Source: GCA-002790365 sp964486645
Lineage (GTDB): Bacteria > Bacteroidota > Ignavibacteria > Ignavibacteriales > Ignavibacteriaceae
NCBI GenBank assembly: GCA_964486645.1
Contig: CAZAOG010000003.1
Coordinates: forward strand, 1-62,064
DNA: 62,064 bases
Reading direction: 5' to 3'
Shown here piece by piece: positions 16,262 through 25,531 of this stretch. The notes under the pieces were generated by a model. The model was not told the DNA's origin and made no database searches. It saw only the letters and a program-made list of their open reading frames with translations. Position 1 is the first letter of the stretch; each line of letters begins with the position of its first letter. A program made the translations under genes and the position numbers.

Positions 16262-17773
16262 ATGGAAAAACCCCGTCTTAGTTTTTGGCAAATATGGAAT
16301 ATGAGCTTTGGATTTTTGGGCATTCAATTTGGTTTTGCGCTTCAAAATGCAAATGTTAGCAGAATTTTTGAAACGCTCGGTGCCAAGATAGACGATATTC
16401 CGATATTATGGATTGCCGCTCCTGTTACCGGGTTAATTGTTCAGCCAATAATTGGACATTTGAGCGATAAAACTTGGGGAAAACTCGGCAGAAGAAGACC
16501 CTACTTTTTAGCAGGCGCAATCTTAGCTTCTTTATCACTATTAATAATGCCCAACTCGCCCGTACTTTGGGTGGCTGCAGGTATGCTGTGGATAATGGAC
16601 GCATCAATTAATATTTCGATGGAACCTTTCCGCGCTTTTGTGGGAGATATGCTTCCGTCGGAGCAGCGGACAATCGGTTTTTCGATGCAGAGTTTCTTTA
16701 TCGGTATCGGAGCCATTATCGCTTCGGCTTTACCTTATATGATGACAAACTGGTTCGGAGTTTCAAACACCGCACCTTCGGGTGAAATTCCTCCTTCGGT
16801 AAAATTCTCTTTTTATATCGGCGGTGCCGTTTTTATTTCATCCGTTCTGTGGACGGTCTTCAAGACAAAAGAATATTCTCCCGAAGAATTAAAAAGATAT
16901 TCGGATGCCGATGAATCGAGTTCTTCCCGTGCAGGTCAAATTGAAAGTATTTCCGGCGATAAATTTTACCGTGCAGGTTCAATTTGGACTTTGGCAGGAC
17001 TTATCGGTTCGGTCGTATTATATTCTATTCTGAATGAAACCGATTACGGTTTGTATGTATTGTTTGTGGGTTCTATTATTTTCGGTTTGCTGCAAATATT
17101 TGTCGGGTTTATTTCAAACCGTGGAAATACCCAAGGCGGATTTGTAACCGTCTTTAATGATTTTTATAAAATGCCCAAAACCATGAAGCAGCTTTCCGTT
17201 GTTCAATTCTTTTCTTGGTTTGCTCTTTTTGCGATGTGGATTTATACCACCCCGGCGGTTACTCATCACATTTACGGTGCAACCGATCCGTCTTCCGCTT
17301 TATATAACGAGGGTGCCGATTGGGTAGGCGTATTGATGGCTGTTTACAACGGGTTTGCCGCCGTAATGGCTTTTGTCCTTGTCTGGCTGGCAAAAAAGAC
17401 AAACAGAAAAACCGTGCACATGATAAGTTTGGTAATAGGCGGATTGGCATTTATTTCATTCTATTTTATTAAAGATCCGAACCTTCTGCTTGTTTCGGAA
17501 TTGGGGATCGGGCTTGCCTGGGCTTCTATTCTTGCAATGCCTTATGCAATCCTTGCCGGTTCGCTGCCCGCAGAAAAGATGGGGGTATATATGGGAATAT
17601 TCAATTTCTTCATTGTAATCCCTCAAATTACTGCTGCTGCAATTTTAGGCTGGTTCGTTAAAAATTTGTTCGCCGATAACGCAATTTACGCTCTATTGTT
17701 GGGCGGCGCTTCAATGATACTCTCGGGATTATTGGTAATGTTTGTAAATGATGTTGATGAAGTAAAGTCCTAA
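16262..17773 (+). CDS. MFS sugar transporter, SLC45-like (maltose/maltodextrin type)
   Basis: The product has 503 residues from the ATG at 16262; the frame starts at 16217, but MEKPRLSFWQIWNMSFGF is the typical N-terminus. About 12 membrane spans can be counted. Family marks are NANVSRIFETLGA in the first span, the loop DKTWGKLGRRRPYF after span 2, and MDASINISMEPFRAFVGDMLP. This is the glycoside-pentoside-hexuronide/SLC45-type group whose members import sucrose, maltose or short maltodextrins with protons. A long cytoplasmic loop sits in the middle. Location next to GH13 genes makes maltose the probable substrate. It would move products of extracellular starch digestion across the inner membrane. 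Confidence 0.85.
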   Translation: MEKPRLSFWQIWNMSFGFLGIQFGFALQNANVSRIFETLGAKIDDIPILWIAAPVTGLIVQPIIGHLSDKTWGKLGRRRPYFLAGAILASLSLLIMPNSPVLWVAAGMLWIMDASINISMEPFRAFVGDMLPSEQRTIGFSMQSFFIGIGAIIASALPYMMTNWFGVSNTAPSGEIPPSVKFSFYIGGAVFISSVLWTVFKTKEYSPEELKRYSDADESSSSRAGQIESISGDKFYRAGSIWTLAGLIGSVVLYSILNETDYGLYVLFVGSIIFGLLQIFVGFISNRGNTQGGFVTVFNDFYKMPKTMKQLSVVQFFSWFALFAMWIYTTPAVTHHIYGATDPSSALYNEGADWVGVLMAVYNGFAAVMAFVLVWLAKKTNRKTVHMISLVIGGLAFISFYFIKDPNLLLVSELGIGLAWASILAMPYAILAGSLPAEKMGVYMGIFNFFIVIPQITAAAILGWFVKNLFADNAIYALLLGGASMILSGLLVMFVNDVDEVKS

Positions 17774-18098
17774 TTACTTCGGACTTAATTTTTGGCTTTT
17801 AACAAATTTAAAAATGAAGTATTAATTAAATCGGTTATGTTACTAAAATATATTGCCCCGATATTTATGTCGGGGACCATATTAACCCAAAATGTATGGG
17901 CTTCAGACCCATTTTATCTGATAATGTGACTAAAGCCGACAGATTTTTTTTAATTATTCCACGCTGCTGCTGCAGGCAGGGTAAAGGTCGTGGCTATCCA
18001 TTTGCTAACGGATAATGTTTTGCGTAAGGTGAATTAATTAATAAAATATTAAAAAAGTTTTTTTAACAAATTAAAATGAAATAGGAATAGGATATTAA
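17774..18098. other. Intergenic region with two small hairpins
   Basis: CCCCGA/TCGGGG (17856-17875) and ATGGG/CCCAT (17896-17912) form two adjacent hairpins without T runs. They may be decayed palindromic repeats or a leader structure for the next gene. No gene is seen. Confidence 0.4.
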
Positions 18099-20990
18099 AT
18101 GAGAATAAAATATTTATTGTTAATTCTTTTTGCAGTTACTCGATTCACTTATTCACAGCTAATTACTTCGTTGCCTCAGTATCCAACCGAAAGTGATTCG
18201 ATAGTTATTTTTCTCGATACAACTCAGCCCGGGGCAGAAGAACTGTTAAATTATACAGGCACATTGTATGCACACGCAGGGGTTAATACTAATTTTGGCA
18301 ACTGGCAGCACGTTATAGAATCTTGGGGAAATAATCAAACACAACCTGCTCTTACAAGACTCGGTGCCAATAAATATCAACTTACCATTGGATACCCAAG
18401 AGAATTTTTTAACATAACAGACACTTCTGAACATATTTCTGCTTTGGCTTTGGTCATTAGATCCGCAGATGGAAACAAACAAACCAGACCTGACATATTT
18501 TATTCACTTTTTCAACCCGAGTCGTATTCTCTTGTATTAAATTCGCCCGCAATATCTTTACAGTTCGGTGATCCTTTAAGGTCACCTTTGTTTGTCAATC
18601 TTAATGATACAATAAACGTAATTGCAGAAGCGGCGGCTTTGGGTACGCAAAATAAAGATATAACGCTTTTTGTAAACGGTACGCAAAAGGCACGGACTAC
18701 TTCCGATTCTTTAAACTATCCAATAATAATAAATTCGGATTTTTCTACAGGAGTTAATAACGTTACAATTGTCGGAAGGGATACTACAAATTTAACCGAT
18801 ACACTCAGTTTCGCGGTAATGATAAATCCTGCTATTACCGAACAGAATGTTCCGGCGGGCAACCAACTGGGAATTAATTACAACGGTTCCGCCACTTCCG
18901 TTACCCTTGCTCTTTTTGCGCCGTACAAAAGTTTTGTTTACGTGTTGGGTGATTTTAACGATTGGAAGGTAAATACTGCATACTTGATGAACAAAGATGC
19001 GGCAACTGCCGATAGTGTTGTTTGGTGGATAACGATAAACAACTTAACACCCGGTAAAGAATATGCCTTCCAGTATTTGGTTGACGGAAATTTAAGAATT
19101 GCGGATCCTTTTACAGAAAAAGTATTGGACCCCTGGAACGATAAATGGATTCCGACAAGTATTTATCCCTCTTACTTAATACAATATCCGACGGGTAAAA
19201 CCGATCAAATTGTTTCGGTGCTGCAAACAAATCAAACCCCGTATAATTGGCAAATTACAAATTTTGTAAAACCTGACAAAAAGAAATTGGTGGTTTATGA
19301 ATTATTGGTAAGAGATTTTATCTCTACTCATTCTTACAAAACCTTAAAAGATACTTTAAATTATCTGAAAAACTTGGGTATAAACGCCATAGAATTAATG
19401 CCCGTAATGGAATTTGAAGGTAACGACAGTTGGGGATACAATACAAGTTTTCATATGGCTTTAGATAAATATTACGGGACAAAAAATGAGCTAAAAGCTT
19501 TTATAGATCAAGCACATTCATTGGGAATGGAAGTAATTTTAGACATAGTTCTAAATCACGCTTACGGACAAAACCCGTTAGTTAGATTATATTGGGATTC
19601 TGCTAATAATAGACCTGCAGCTAATAACCCCTGGTTAAATGTTACTTCACCAAATCAAACATTTTCATTTGGTTTTGACTTTAACCACGAAAGCCCGCAA
19701 ACTAAATATTATGTCGATAGGGTGACGGATTACTGGATTTCGGAATATCGTATAGATGGTTATAGATTCGATTTTACTAAGGGTTTTACAAATACTCCAG
19801 GAGATGGAGGTGGTTATGATCCATCTCGTATAAATATTCTTGAAAGAATGGGAAATAAAATTTGGCAAAATCACCCTTCTTCAACTCTAATTTTAGAACA
19901 CTTTGCAGCTAACACCGAAGAAACGGTTCTTTCAAACTTCGGCTTTTTGCTTTGGGGTAATATGAATGGAAATTATCAACAGGCATCTATGGGTTATCCC
20001 TCAGGACCTCCAGGAACTTGGAATCTAACAGGTACCTCCTACAAATCAAGAGGATGGTCTTCACCTAATTTAGTTGCCTATATGGAAAGTCATGATGAAG
20101 AAAGAATAATGTTTAAAAACGAACAATATGGTAAATCAAATGGTAGTTATAATATTAAAAATGTATCTACGGGTCTTGACAGAATTAAATTGTCGGCAGC
20201 TTTTTTCTATACTATTCCGGGGCCCAAAATGCTATGGCAGTTCGGAGAGCTGGGGTATGATATATCAATAGATCAAGGGGGAAGAACGAGTGCAAAACCG
20301 ATTTTGTGGAATTATTATAACGACCCGGAAAGGTTTAGTCTTTACAAAACCATGGCTGTGTTAATCAAATTAAAAGAAAATTATCCTGCTTTTAATAGCA
20401 CAAATTTCACATTGTCCGTTGCCAATGCTCTTAAAAGAATAAATATTTACGATCCGTCAATGGATATATCAATAATAGGTAATTTTGATGTAATCCAGGG
20501 AAGTATAAATCCTAATTTTAGTAAAACAGGTTATTGGTATGATTATTTTACGAGTGACAGCATAAATGTAAGCAATACTACAGCGCCCATTACATTAGCA
20601 CCTGGTGAGTTTCATATTTATACAACGGTAAGACTTCCTAAACCCGATTTAGGTATTATAACCGATGTAGAAAAAAATGATCATTCTATAATTGACGATT
20701 ATAAATTATTTCAGAATTATCCCAATCCTTTTAACCCGGTAACAACTATAAGCTATCGGATCTCGGCGTTCAGTAAAGTTACTCTAACCGTATTTGATGT
20801 ACTCGGCAGGAAAATTGCAACGTTGGTTAACGAAGAAAAACCCGCCGGCAATTACAGCGTAACTTTTGATGCTTCCAACCTGCCTGCCGGCAGGCAAGAA
20901 CTATCAAGCGGTGTTTATTTCTACAGATTATCGGCTGCAGGCAGAGCCGGAAATTTTAGCGAAACAAAAAAATTAATACTGATGAAATAA
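18099..20990 (+). CDS. T9SS-secreted GH13 alpha-amylase
   Basis: The product has 963 residues. A signal peptide (about 1-20) is followed by a beta-sandwich region, a CBM48-like starch-binding domain around residues 270-340 (YVLGDFNDW, then YAFQYLVDG), and a GH13 barrel from about 400. Catalytic residues are Asp558 in DGYRFDFTKG, Glu600 in LILEHFA and Asp666 in ESHDEER, with DIVLNHAYG for region I. The C-terminus is a type IX sorting domain (YPNPFNPVTTISY ... GVYFYRL, ending KKLILMK), so the enzyme is exported through T9SS and probably anchored at the surface. The sorting domain carries an in-frame insertion, LPAGRQE, encoded by a perfect 16-base palindrome at 20881-20896. The gene is followed by the sensor kinase gene in the same direction. 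Confidence 0.92.
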   Translation: MRIKYLLLILFAVTRFTYSQLITSLPQYPTESDSIVIFLDTTQPGAEELLNYTGTLYAHAGVNTNFGNWQHVIESWGNNQTQPALTRLGANKYQLTIGYPREFFNITDTSEHISALALVIRSADGNKQTRPDIFYSLFQPESYSLVLNSPAISLQFGDPLRSPLFVNLNDTINVIAEAAALGTQNKDITLFVNGTQKARTTSDSLNYPIIINSDFSTGVNNVTIVGRDTTNLTDTLSFAVMINPAITEQNVPAGNQLGINYNGSATSVTLALFAPYKSFVYVLGDFNDWKVNTAYLMNKDAATADSVVWWITINNLTPGKEYAFQYLVDGNLRIADPFTEKVLDPWNDKWIPTSIYPSYLIQYPTGKTDQIVSVLQTNQTPYNWQITNFVKPDKKKLVVYELLVRDFISTHSYKTLKDTLNYLKNLGINAIELMPVMEFEGNDSWGYNTSFHMALDKYYGTKNELKAFIDQAHSLGMEVILDIVLNHAYGQNPLVRLYWDSANNRPAANNPWLNVTSPNQTFSFGFDFNHESPQTKYYVDRVTDYWISEYRIDGYRFDFTKGFTNTPGDGGGYDPSRINILERMGNKIWQNHPSSTLILEHFAANTEETVLSNFGFLLWGNMNGNYQQASMGYPSGPPGTWNLTGTSYKSRGWSSPNLVAYMESHDEERIMFKNEQYGKSNGSYNIKNVSTGLDRIKLSAAFFYTIPGPKMLWQFGELGYDISIDQGGRTSAKPILWNYYNDPERFSLYKTMAVLIKLKENYPAFNSTNFTLSVANALKRINIYDPSMDISIIGNFDVIQGSINPNFSKTGYWYDYFTSDSINVSNTTAPITLAPGEFHIYTTVRLPKPDLGIITDVEKNDHSIIDDYKLFQNYPNPFNPVTTISYRISAFSKVTLTVFDVLGRKIATLVNEEKPAGNYSVTFDASNLPAGRQELSSGVYFYRLSAAGRAGNFSETKKLILMK
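20881..20896. repeat. In-frame palindrome within the T9SS sorting domain
   Basis: TGCCTGCCGGCAGGCA is a perfect palindrome. It encodes the PAGR core of LPAGRQE, absent from the equivalent place of the T9SS tail at 34435-34460, where FDASQLASGVYFYR is uninterrupted. A related imperfect copy occurs at 60652-60667 at the homologous position of another gene. Confidence 0.85.
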
Positions 20991-21040
20991 ATTTGTTTCC
21001 TTACTACAGCAACAATATGGCCGGACAAAAGGTTTGTAAA

Positions 21041-21066
21041 CTTGCCCGGTCGGGCTTTTCTTTTTA
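21041..21066 (+). terminator. Probable terminator after the T9SS amylase
   Basis: The short GC stem GCCC-GGTC-GGGC (21044-21055) is directly followed by TTTTCTTTTT. Confidence 0.5.
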
Positions 21067-21149
21067 ATAATAAATATGGAACAATGATTAATAAAACATT
21101 AAATTGAATTAAAAATAGTTAAGCATTTTTAAAACAAAATGAATTACAA

Positions 21150-24100
21150 ATGCCGGGACAGAAGCAATATTTTTTATTCATACTATTCCTTTTAACGGGA
21201 ATTTTTAATTCCGTATTTGCTCAAAACAAGCAATTTAATTTTACACATCTTTTCAGCGAACAAGGACTTTCGCAGAATACCGTACACAGTATTTTACAGG
21301 ATAAAAGAGGCTTCATGTGGTTTGCCACAGAAGACGGTCTTGACAGGTACGACGGCTATAATTTCAAGGTATATAAAAACAATCCGCAGGTTTCCACTTC
21401 AATTTCCGATAATTTTATTTGGACTATATACCAGGATAAAACCGGTATCTTGTGGGTAGGAACAAATAACGGAGGTCTCAGCAGATACGATGAAAGTACC
21501 GATTCATTTATTTCATATAAGAATAATCCGGCTGATACAAACAGTTTAACATTTAATAACGTAAGAACAATTATGGAAGACCGTTTCGGAAATCTATGGG
21601 TGGGAACCGAAAACGGATTGGATAAATTTAATAAAAAAAATGGGACTTTTACTCATTACAAACACGATCATAATGATGCAAACAGCATAAGCAACAACGT
21701 TGTCCTTTCTCTTTTTGAAGATATGGACGGAAATCTTTGGATAGGAAGTGACGGTGGATTGGATAAATATGATAGGGATAACGACAGGTTTATAAATTAT
21801 TCAACAATTAATAATAAATTTGAAAACACGGTCGTTTTATCAATTTACCAGGATAAAAATAAAAATTTATGGGTAGGTACGGTTAACGGTTTGTTCAGTA
21901 TGGATTTGTCAACCAATAAATTCAATAAATATATACTTAACCCTTCGGAAAGCAAAAACGGTAACAGCAACAGGGTTAATGCCGTAATTGAAGATGATGA
22001 AAACAAAATTTGGGCTGGAGCCGGAGACGGACTTTATAAATTCGATACGAGTAAAAATACATTCCTTAAAATTACACCCGGCGTATCAAACAAAGATATT
22101 TTGATCAATAATAATATCCTTTCATTATTTAAAGATAAATCCGGACTAATTTGGATAGGCACGGCTGAAGACGGATTGGTGAAATTAGACAGAGAAGGAT
22201 TAAACATTCGTCAATATAAGCACGACCTTTTTGATGAGCAGAGTCTGAGGCATAATACCGTACGTTCAATTTTCCAAGAAAAAAACGGGACTCTTTGGGT
22301 TGGTACTTTGGGCGGAGGTCTAAACAGACTTAAAAAAAACGGGAAACATTTCTTCGTTTATAGAAATAATCCCAAAGATAAATTCAGCATAAGCGATAAT
22401 TCCATATCTGCCATAAATAAAGATAAATTCGGCTACCTTTGGATTGGAACTTGGAGCGGAGGATTAAACCGCAGTATTAACCCCATAAATCCAAAACGGC
22501 TCGACGATATTAAATTTTTAAATTTTAAAAAGTCCTATTCAAGCGGAAACAGCGGCAGTACCAATATTATTCAAGCTATTTATGAAGATTCGGACGGGCA
22601 GTTATGGATAGGAACGGGAATAGGGCTTGACGTTTACGACAGACAAAACAACAAATTCATAAATTTTAGCGAAGACCCTTCAAACCCGAATACAATCAGC
22701 AGCAACAAGGTGCAGTCTTGTTTAATCGAAGACAATTTCGGCAATCTTTGGATTGGCACATGGAACGGATTGAACAGGCTGTCAAGCAAATACAGAAAAA
22801 ATATTTTAAAAATAAATTATAATGATGTTAAGTTCGAATCGTTTTTTATGACACCGAACAACAATTTAAGTTTGAGCGATAACAGGGTTATTTCCGTTTA
22901 CAAAGACACGGAAGGAAATCTTTGGTTCGGTACATACGGCGGAGGCGTAAATAAACTTACCGTGGAAGAGCAAAATTCAAAAACACCTAAATTTAAGAGG
23001 TACAATGTTGATGACGGGCTGAACAGCAATATTATTTATAGCATACAGGGAGATGATAGGGGCAATATATGGATGAGTTCGGATAACGGCTTGTCGATGT
23101 TAAATCCAAAAGATAATACCGTTAGAAATTATGACACAAATGACGGTCTGGAAGGAAATCAATTTTTTTGGGGCGCAAGTTTTAAAGGAAATAACGGCAG
23201 ATTATTTTTCGGCGGTACTAAAGGATTTTATGTCCTTAATGCCGATAAGGTTAGGACAAACAGGCATATCCCGAATATTGTAATTACGGATTTCCAAGTT
23301 TTTAACAAACCTTTAAAAATTAATGAAAAAGGTTCACCGTTAAATAAATCTATAATTATAACCGACGAAATAAAACTTTCGTCAAAGGAAAATGTATTTT
23401 CAATTGAATTTGCTTCACTCGATTTCGTTTCACCAAAGAAAAATTTTTACGCTTATAAAATGGAAGGCTTTGATGAAGATTGGATTTATTCTGGCAACAG
23501 AAGATTTGTTACCTATACAAATTTAGATCCGGGCAATTATGTTTTTAGAGTAAAAGGCTCTAACAATGACGGTGTCTGGAATGAGAAAGGAACATCGCTG
23601 AAAATAATAATCACTCCGCCTTTTTGGAAAACTTGGTGGTTTATTGCTTTTGCTACGTTGCTGATAGGCGGACTTGTTGCTTCAATTATATTTTTAAGGA
23701 TTAGAAATCTTTTTAGAATTGAGCGTATAAAAACTAAAATAGCAGCTGATTTACACGACAATATCGGTTCAAGTTTAACCGGCATTTCTATTTTAAGCGA
23801 AGTTATTTCCACAAAAATTAAAACCGACGACAACGATGTAAAACATTCGTTAAAAACAATAAGTGAAAATTCCCGTAAATTAATAGATGATTTAAGCGAT
23901 ATTGTCTGGCTGGTAAATCCTAAAAGAGAATCTTTATATGACCTTATATTACGCCTCAGGGATACTTATGCGGAATTATTAACTTATACAAGTATTTCCT
24001 TCAAATCCGAAAATATTAAGTCACTGGAAAAAGTAACCCTTTCAATGGAAAACAGACAGAATTTGTATTTAATATTTAAAGAGGCTATTAACAACTCTAT

Positions 24101-24329
24101 AACACACAGCAATTGTACCGAAATTATTTTAGATGCCTCGATAAAAGGAAAGAAATTAATAATGTCGGTAAAAGATAACGGTAACGGATTTGATGAATCG
24201 GATGTTTCTAAAGGCAACGGGTTAAAAAATATGAAAAAAAGAGCCGAAGATATTGGGGGCAGTTTAGAAATAACAGAAAATAAAGACGGCGGAACCGTTG
24301 TCAAGTTTATAGGTAATATTTTAAAATAA
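21150..24329 (+). CDS. Two-propeller periplasmic sensor histidine kinase (Reg_prop / Y_Y_Y / HisKA_3)
   Basis: The product has 1059 residues. It has a signal peptide or N-terminal anchor at about 6-24, then 14 repeats of the type GNLWIGTENGLDKF (to about residue 690), which would build two seven-bladed propellers. A Y_Y_Y beta domain follows (about 750-815; YKMEGFDEDWIY ... YVFRVKGSN), then one membrane span at about 828-850. The cytoplasmic part has the HisKA_3 box DLHDNIGSS with His869 and a compact ATPase domain (NGNGF, GNGLKNMKKRAE). In Bacteroides this sensor head belongs to hybrid regulators that detect oligosaccharides from polysaccharide digestion. Here the kinase is not fused to an AraC domain but paired with a NarL-type regulator 40 bases downstream. 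It probably senses maltodextrin; that is inferred from context. Confidence 0.9.
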   Translation: MPGQKQYFLFILFLLTGIFNSVFAQNKQFNFTHLFSEQGLSQNTVHSILQDKRGFMWFATEDGLDRYDGYNFKVYKNNPQVSTSISDNFIWTIYQDKTGILWVGTNNGGLSRYDESTDSFISYKNNPADTNSLTFNNVRTIMEDRFGNLWVGTENGLDKFNKKNGTFTHYKHDHNDANSISNNVVLSLFEDMDGNLWIGSDGGLDKYDRDNDRFINYSTINNKFENTVVLSIYQDKNKNLWVGTVNGLFSMDLSTNKFNKYILNPSESKNGNSNRVNAVIEDDENKIWAGAGDGLYKFDTSKNTFLKITPGVSNKDILINNNILSLFKDKSGLIWIGTAEDGLVKLDREGLNIRQYKHDLFDEQSLRHNTVRSIFQEKNGTLWVGTLGGGLNRLKKNGKHFFVYRNNPKDKFSISDNSISAINKDKFGYLWIGTWSGGLNRSINPINPKRLDDIKFLNFKKSYSSGNSGSTNIIQAIYEDSDGQLWIGTGIGLDVYDRQNNKFINFSEDPSNPNTISSNKVQSCLIEDNFGNLWIGTWNGLNRLSSKYRKNILKINYNDVKFESFFMTPNNNLSLSDNRVISVYKDTEGNLWFGTYGGGVNKLTVEEQNSKTPKFKRYNVDDGLNSNIIYSIQGDDRGNIWMSSDNGLSMLNPKDNTVRNYDTNDGLEGNQFFWGASFKGNNGRLFFGGTKGFYVLNADKVRTNRHIPNIVITDFQVFNKPLKINEKGSPLNKSIIITDEIKLSSKENVFSIEFASLDFVSPKKNFYAYKMEGFDEDWIYSGNRRFVTYTNLDPGNYVFRVKGSNNDGVWNEKGTSLKIIITPPFWKTWWFIAFATLLIGGLVASIIFLRIRNLFRIERIKTKIAADLHDNIGSSLTGISILSEVISTKIKTDDNDVKHSLKTISENSRKLIDDLSDIVWLVNPKRESLYDLILRLRDTYAELLTYTSISFKSENIKSLEKVTLSMENRQNLYLIFKEAINNSITHSNCTEIILDASIKGKKLIMSVKDNGNGFDESDVSKGNGLKNMKKRAEDIGGSLEITENKDGGTVVKFIGNILK

Positions 24330-24369
24330 GGATATTTTTACTATTTTTTAATAATGGAGAATTTAGTTT

Positions 24370-25008
24370 ATGATTAAAGTAGTTGTAGTTGAAGACGATA
24401 ATGAAATAAGGGAAGGATTAAGAATTTTAATTGACGGTACCGACGGTTATTCCTGCGTAGATACTTATTCCGAGTGCACTTCCATGCTTAAAAATATTGA
24501 AAGTAAAAATCCCGATATTTTGTTAATGGATATTGGACTGCCCGGAATAAACGGTATTGAAGGAATTAAAAGAGTTAAAGCAATTTTACCCGATATAACG
24601 ATACTGGTTTTAACGGTTTATGAGGAAAACGAATTAATATTTGACGCATTATGTGCGGGTGCTTCGGGATATCTCATAAAAAAAACACCGCCCTCAAAAT
24701 TACTGGAAGCCATAAAAGAGGCGCACAACGGCGGTTCACCGATGAGTTCGCATATTGCAAGGAAAGTAATAGAATCTTTTCAAAAAAAGAATAGCAATGT
24801 GGATAAAAAAAACGAGTATGTTTTAACAAGAAGAGAAAAAGAAATTTTAAGCGGGCTGGTTGAAGGCAATAACTTTAAAGCTATTGCGGATTCGCTTTTT
24901 ATAAGCGTAGAAACAGTTCGTTTTCACTTTAGAAATATTTATAAGAAACTGCACGTGCACTCACAATCCGAAGCCGTTGTTAAAGCAATTAAAGAAGGTA
25001 TTGTTTAA
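24370..25008 (+). CDS. NarL/FixJ-family response regulator
   Basis: The product has 212 residues. The receiver domain has the acidic pair EDD near residue 9, phosphorylation site Asp54 in LLMDIGLPG, the T of VLTVY and the K of LIKKTPP. The C-terminal LuxR-type helix-turn-helix has LTRREKEILSGLVEGN and IADSLFISVETVRFHFRNIYKKL. It is the natural partner of the HisKA_3 kinase immediately upstream, and would bind DNA as a dimer once phosphorylated. Candidate sites are the TAGGTA repeats in the long gap just downstream, ahead of the receptor operon. It is complete. Confidence 0.95.
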   Translation: MIKVVVVEDDNEIREGLRILIDGTDGYSCVDTYSECTSMLKNIESKNPDILLMDIGLPGINGIEGIKRVKAILPDITILVLTVYEENELIFDALCAGASGYLIKKTPPSKLLEAIKEAHNGGSPMSSHIARKVIESFQKKNSNVDKKNEYVLTRREKEILSGLVEGNNFKAIADSLFISVETVRFHFRNIYKKLHVHSQSEAVVKAIKEGIV

Positions 25009-25531
25009 TGCATTGAATTGCATTTCTAAAATATTTAATTAGCACTTCATTTAGGTAGTATAGAGCCTTTAAAATATTGAAATACCTACAATTAGGTAGT
25101 AGAATGATGTACCATAATTCAATAGATTGTGCTTGGTAATATTATAAAACCGAAACTTTACATTGTAAACAGTCGTTGAATAATGTTTAAAAATCTTTCG
25201 ATTTTTCAGCAATTATAACACTTTTTAGAAACTATTTTTTTTAACAAAAAAGGGATTAATATCGAAAAAGTTTTACTGCATTTCTAATCTAATATATATT
25301 AAATTATAAAATATCCACTAAGCTTTTTCAGTAGAAATCATAGTTAAATATGAGTCTAAAAGATAATAAAGAGATTCAGATTAATAATATAAACTGTTGG
25401 TTTAATTTTTCAAATTTTAGTTGCTGCCCGAAATTAAACCATCCATTTCTATCTAATTATAAACAATACAAGAAAAATATACTTTTTAATATGCTTAATA
25501 TTAAGAATAAAATGTACGTGTGGAGTGTGCG
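25009..25531. promoter_or_regulatory. Control region of the starch receptor operon with TAGGTA repeats
   Basis: The gap is long and AT-rich. It contains an inverted repeat TACCTA-CAAT-TAGGTA at 25083-25098 and a direct copy TTAGGTAGTA at 25051-25060 (second copy at 25092-25101). The spacing of the two direct copies is 41 bases, close to four helical turns. This is a candidate binding array for the response regulator encoded just upstream. The open frame at 25350 has no coding character. Confidence 0.45.
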
